Shown one piece after another: positions 63,738 to 64,000 of a stretch of DNA of 64,000 nucleotides. The translations under genes were made by a program, and so were the position numbers. How positions within the stretch are numbered: the stretch's first letter is position 1; each line of letters begins with the position of its first letter. The stretch is from Chrysoporthe austroafricana (Eukaryota; Ascomycota; Sordariomycetes; Diaporthales; Cryphonectriaceae). The notes under the pieces are model-generated. The model had not been told where the DNA came from, searched no databases, and saw nothing but the letters and a program-made list of their open reading frames with translations. Location of the stretch: contig JYIP02000007.1 of the NCBI GenBank assembly GCA_001051155.2, forward strand, positions 3,908,342 through 3,972,341. Direction: 5' to 3'.

Positions 63738-63852
63738 ATGTGCTCAGACAAGTGCGCTCGCCCGACCAGACAGACCAGACCTCCGTCAGCTATATCAGAC
63801 CATCGTCGTTCCCAGCCATTGGGAGCGGTCACTCCTTTTTCCTGGCACATCG
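63738..63852 (+). repeat. Dispersed repeat R2, copy 3
   Basis: Copy of 29118-29245 located ~70 bp upstream of the LamG start codon, so it lies in that gene's promoter region. Nothing else is seen to the window end. Confidence 0.8.
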
Positions 63853-64000
63853 CAACATATCGTGTTGACCCTCTTGTAAGTGGATCCGAAGTCTAGAGCT
63901 GGCTGGCGTCTCCAGGGGTCTCGTCACTAGCCTGGCTTATAGCCGCATGCCGCTCAGCTGATCATGATTCTAGACCGTGTCTAGTTGGGACCCGTAGCGG

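Overview
The window looks like a repeat-rich, probably subtelomeric stretch of a filamentous ascomycete genome (Pezizomycotina, most likely Sordariomycetes). The genes are GC-rich. Their introns are 59-71 bp with GT...AG ends, apart from one 177-bp intron that holds a microsatellite. The proteins are fungal-type (F-box, casein kinase 1, HNH_2, Knr4/Smi1, LamG). Mobile elements carry the C-to-T/G-to-A decay expected of repeat-induced point mutation (RIP). Short arrays of the telomere unit TTAGGG lie inside the window at three places.

Layout. Bases 1-14,343 are a very AT-rich RIP block. It holds part of a Ty3/Gypsy element (minus strand; protease and reverse transcriptase still readable), a second Gypsy-type element bounded by two ~200-bp LTRs (2871-13492, minus strand), and the 3' half of a pogo/Fot1-like transposase. 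At 14,344 the composition switches abruptly to GC-rich.

Bases 14.3-36 kb are mostly dispersed repeats and gene wrecks: a coiled-coil ORF, an F-box/ankyrin gene (20.6-21.6 kb), a RIP-damaged SMI1/KNR4 copy, an internal fragment of S-adenosylhomocysteine hydrolase, a complete but dead Fot1-like transposon with 59-bp inverted ends and a TA target duplication (29424-31280), a truncated copy of a nuclease-kinase gene, and a frameshifted synthetase-like fragment. A pyrimidine-rich repeat of about 1-2 kb occurs in five copies across 17-41 kb, and at least five shorter repeats (90-190 bp) link distant points of the window.

Bases 37-64 kb hold the best genes: an F-box protein (37277-39259), a broken secreted-type gene (41.9-43.0 kb), a four-exon casein kinase 1 (44150-45471), a two-exon HNH_2 protein (47075-48888), a frameshifted coiled-coil gene preceded directly by telomeric repeats (50262-51595), an intact 756-residue protein that joins a PD-(D/E)XK nuclease-like domain to a protein-kinase-like domain (52557-54827), and a five-exon, 2120-residue LamG protein (57047-63665).

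There is no operon-like or biosynthetic cluster. The common theme is duplication, truncation and RIP of gene copies in a subtelomere. The most interesting item is the nuclease-kinase gene, whose architecture resembles the Crinkler-type effector/conflict proteins, together with its decayed paralogue 20 kb away.
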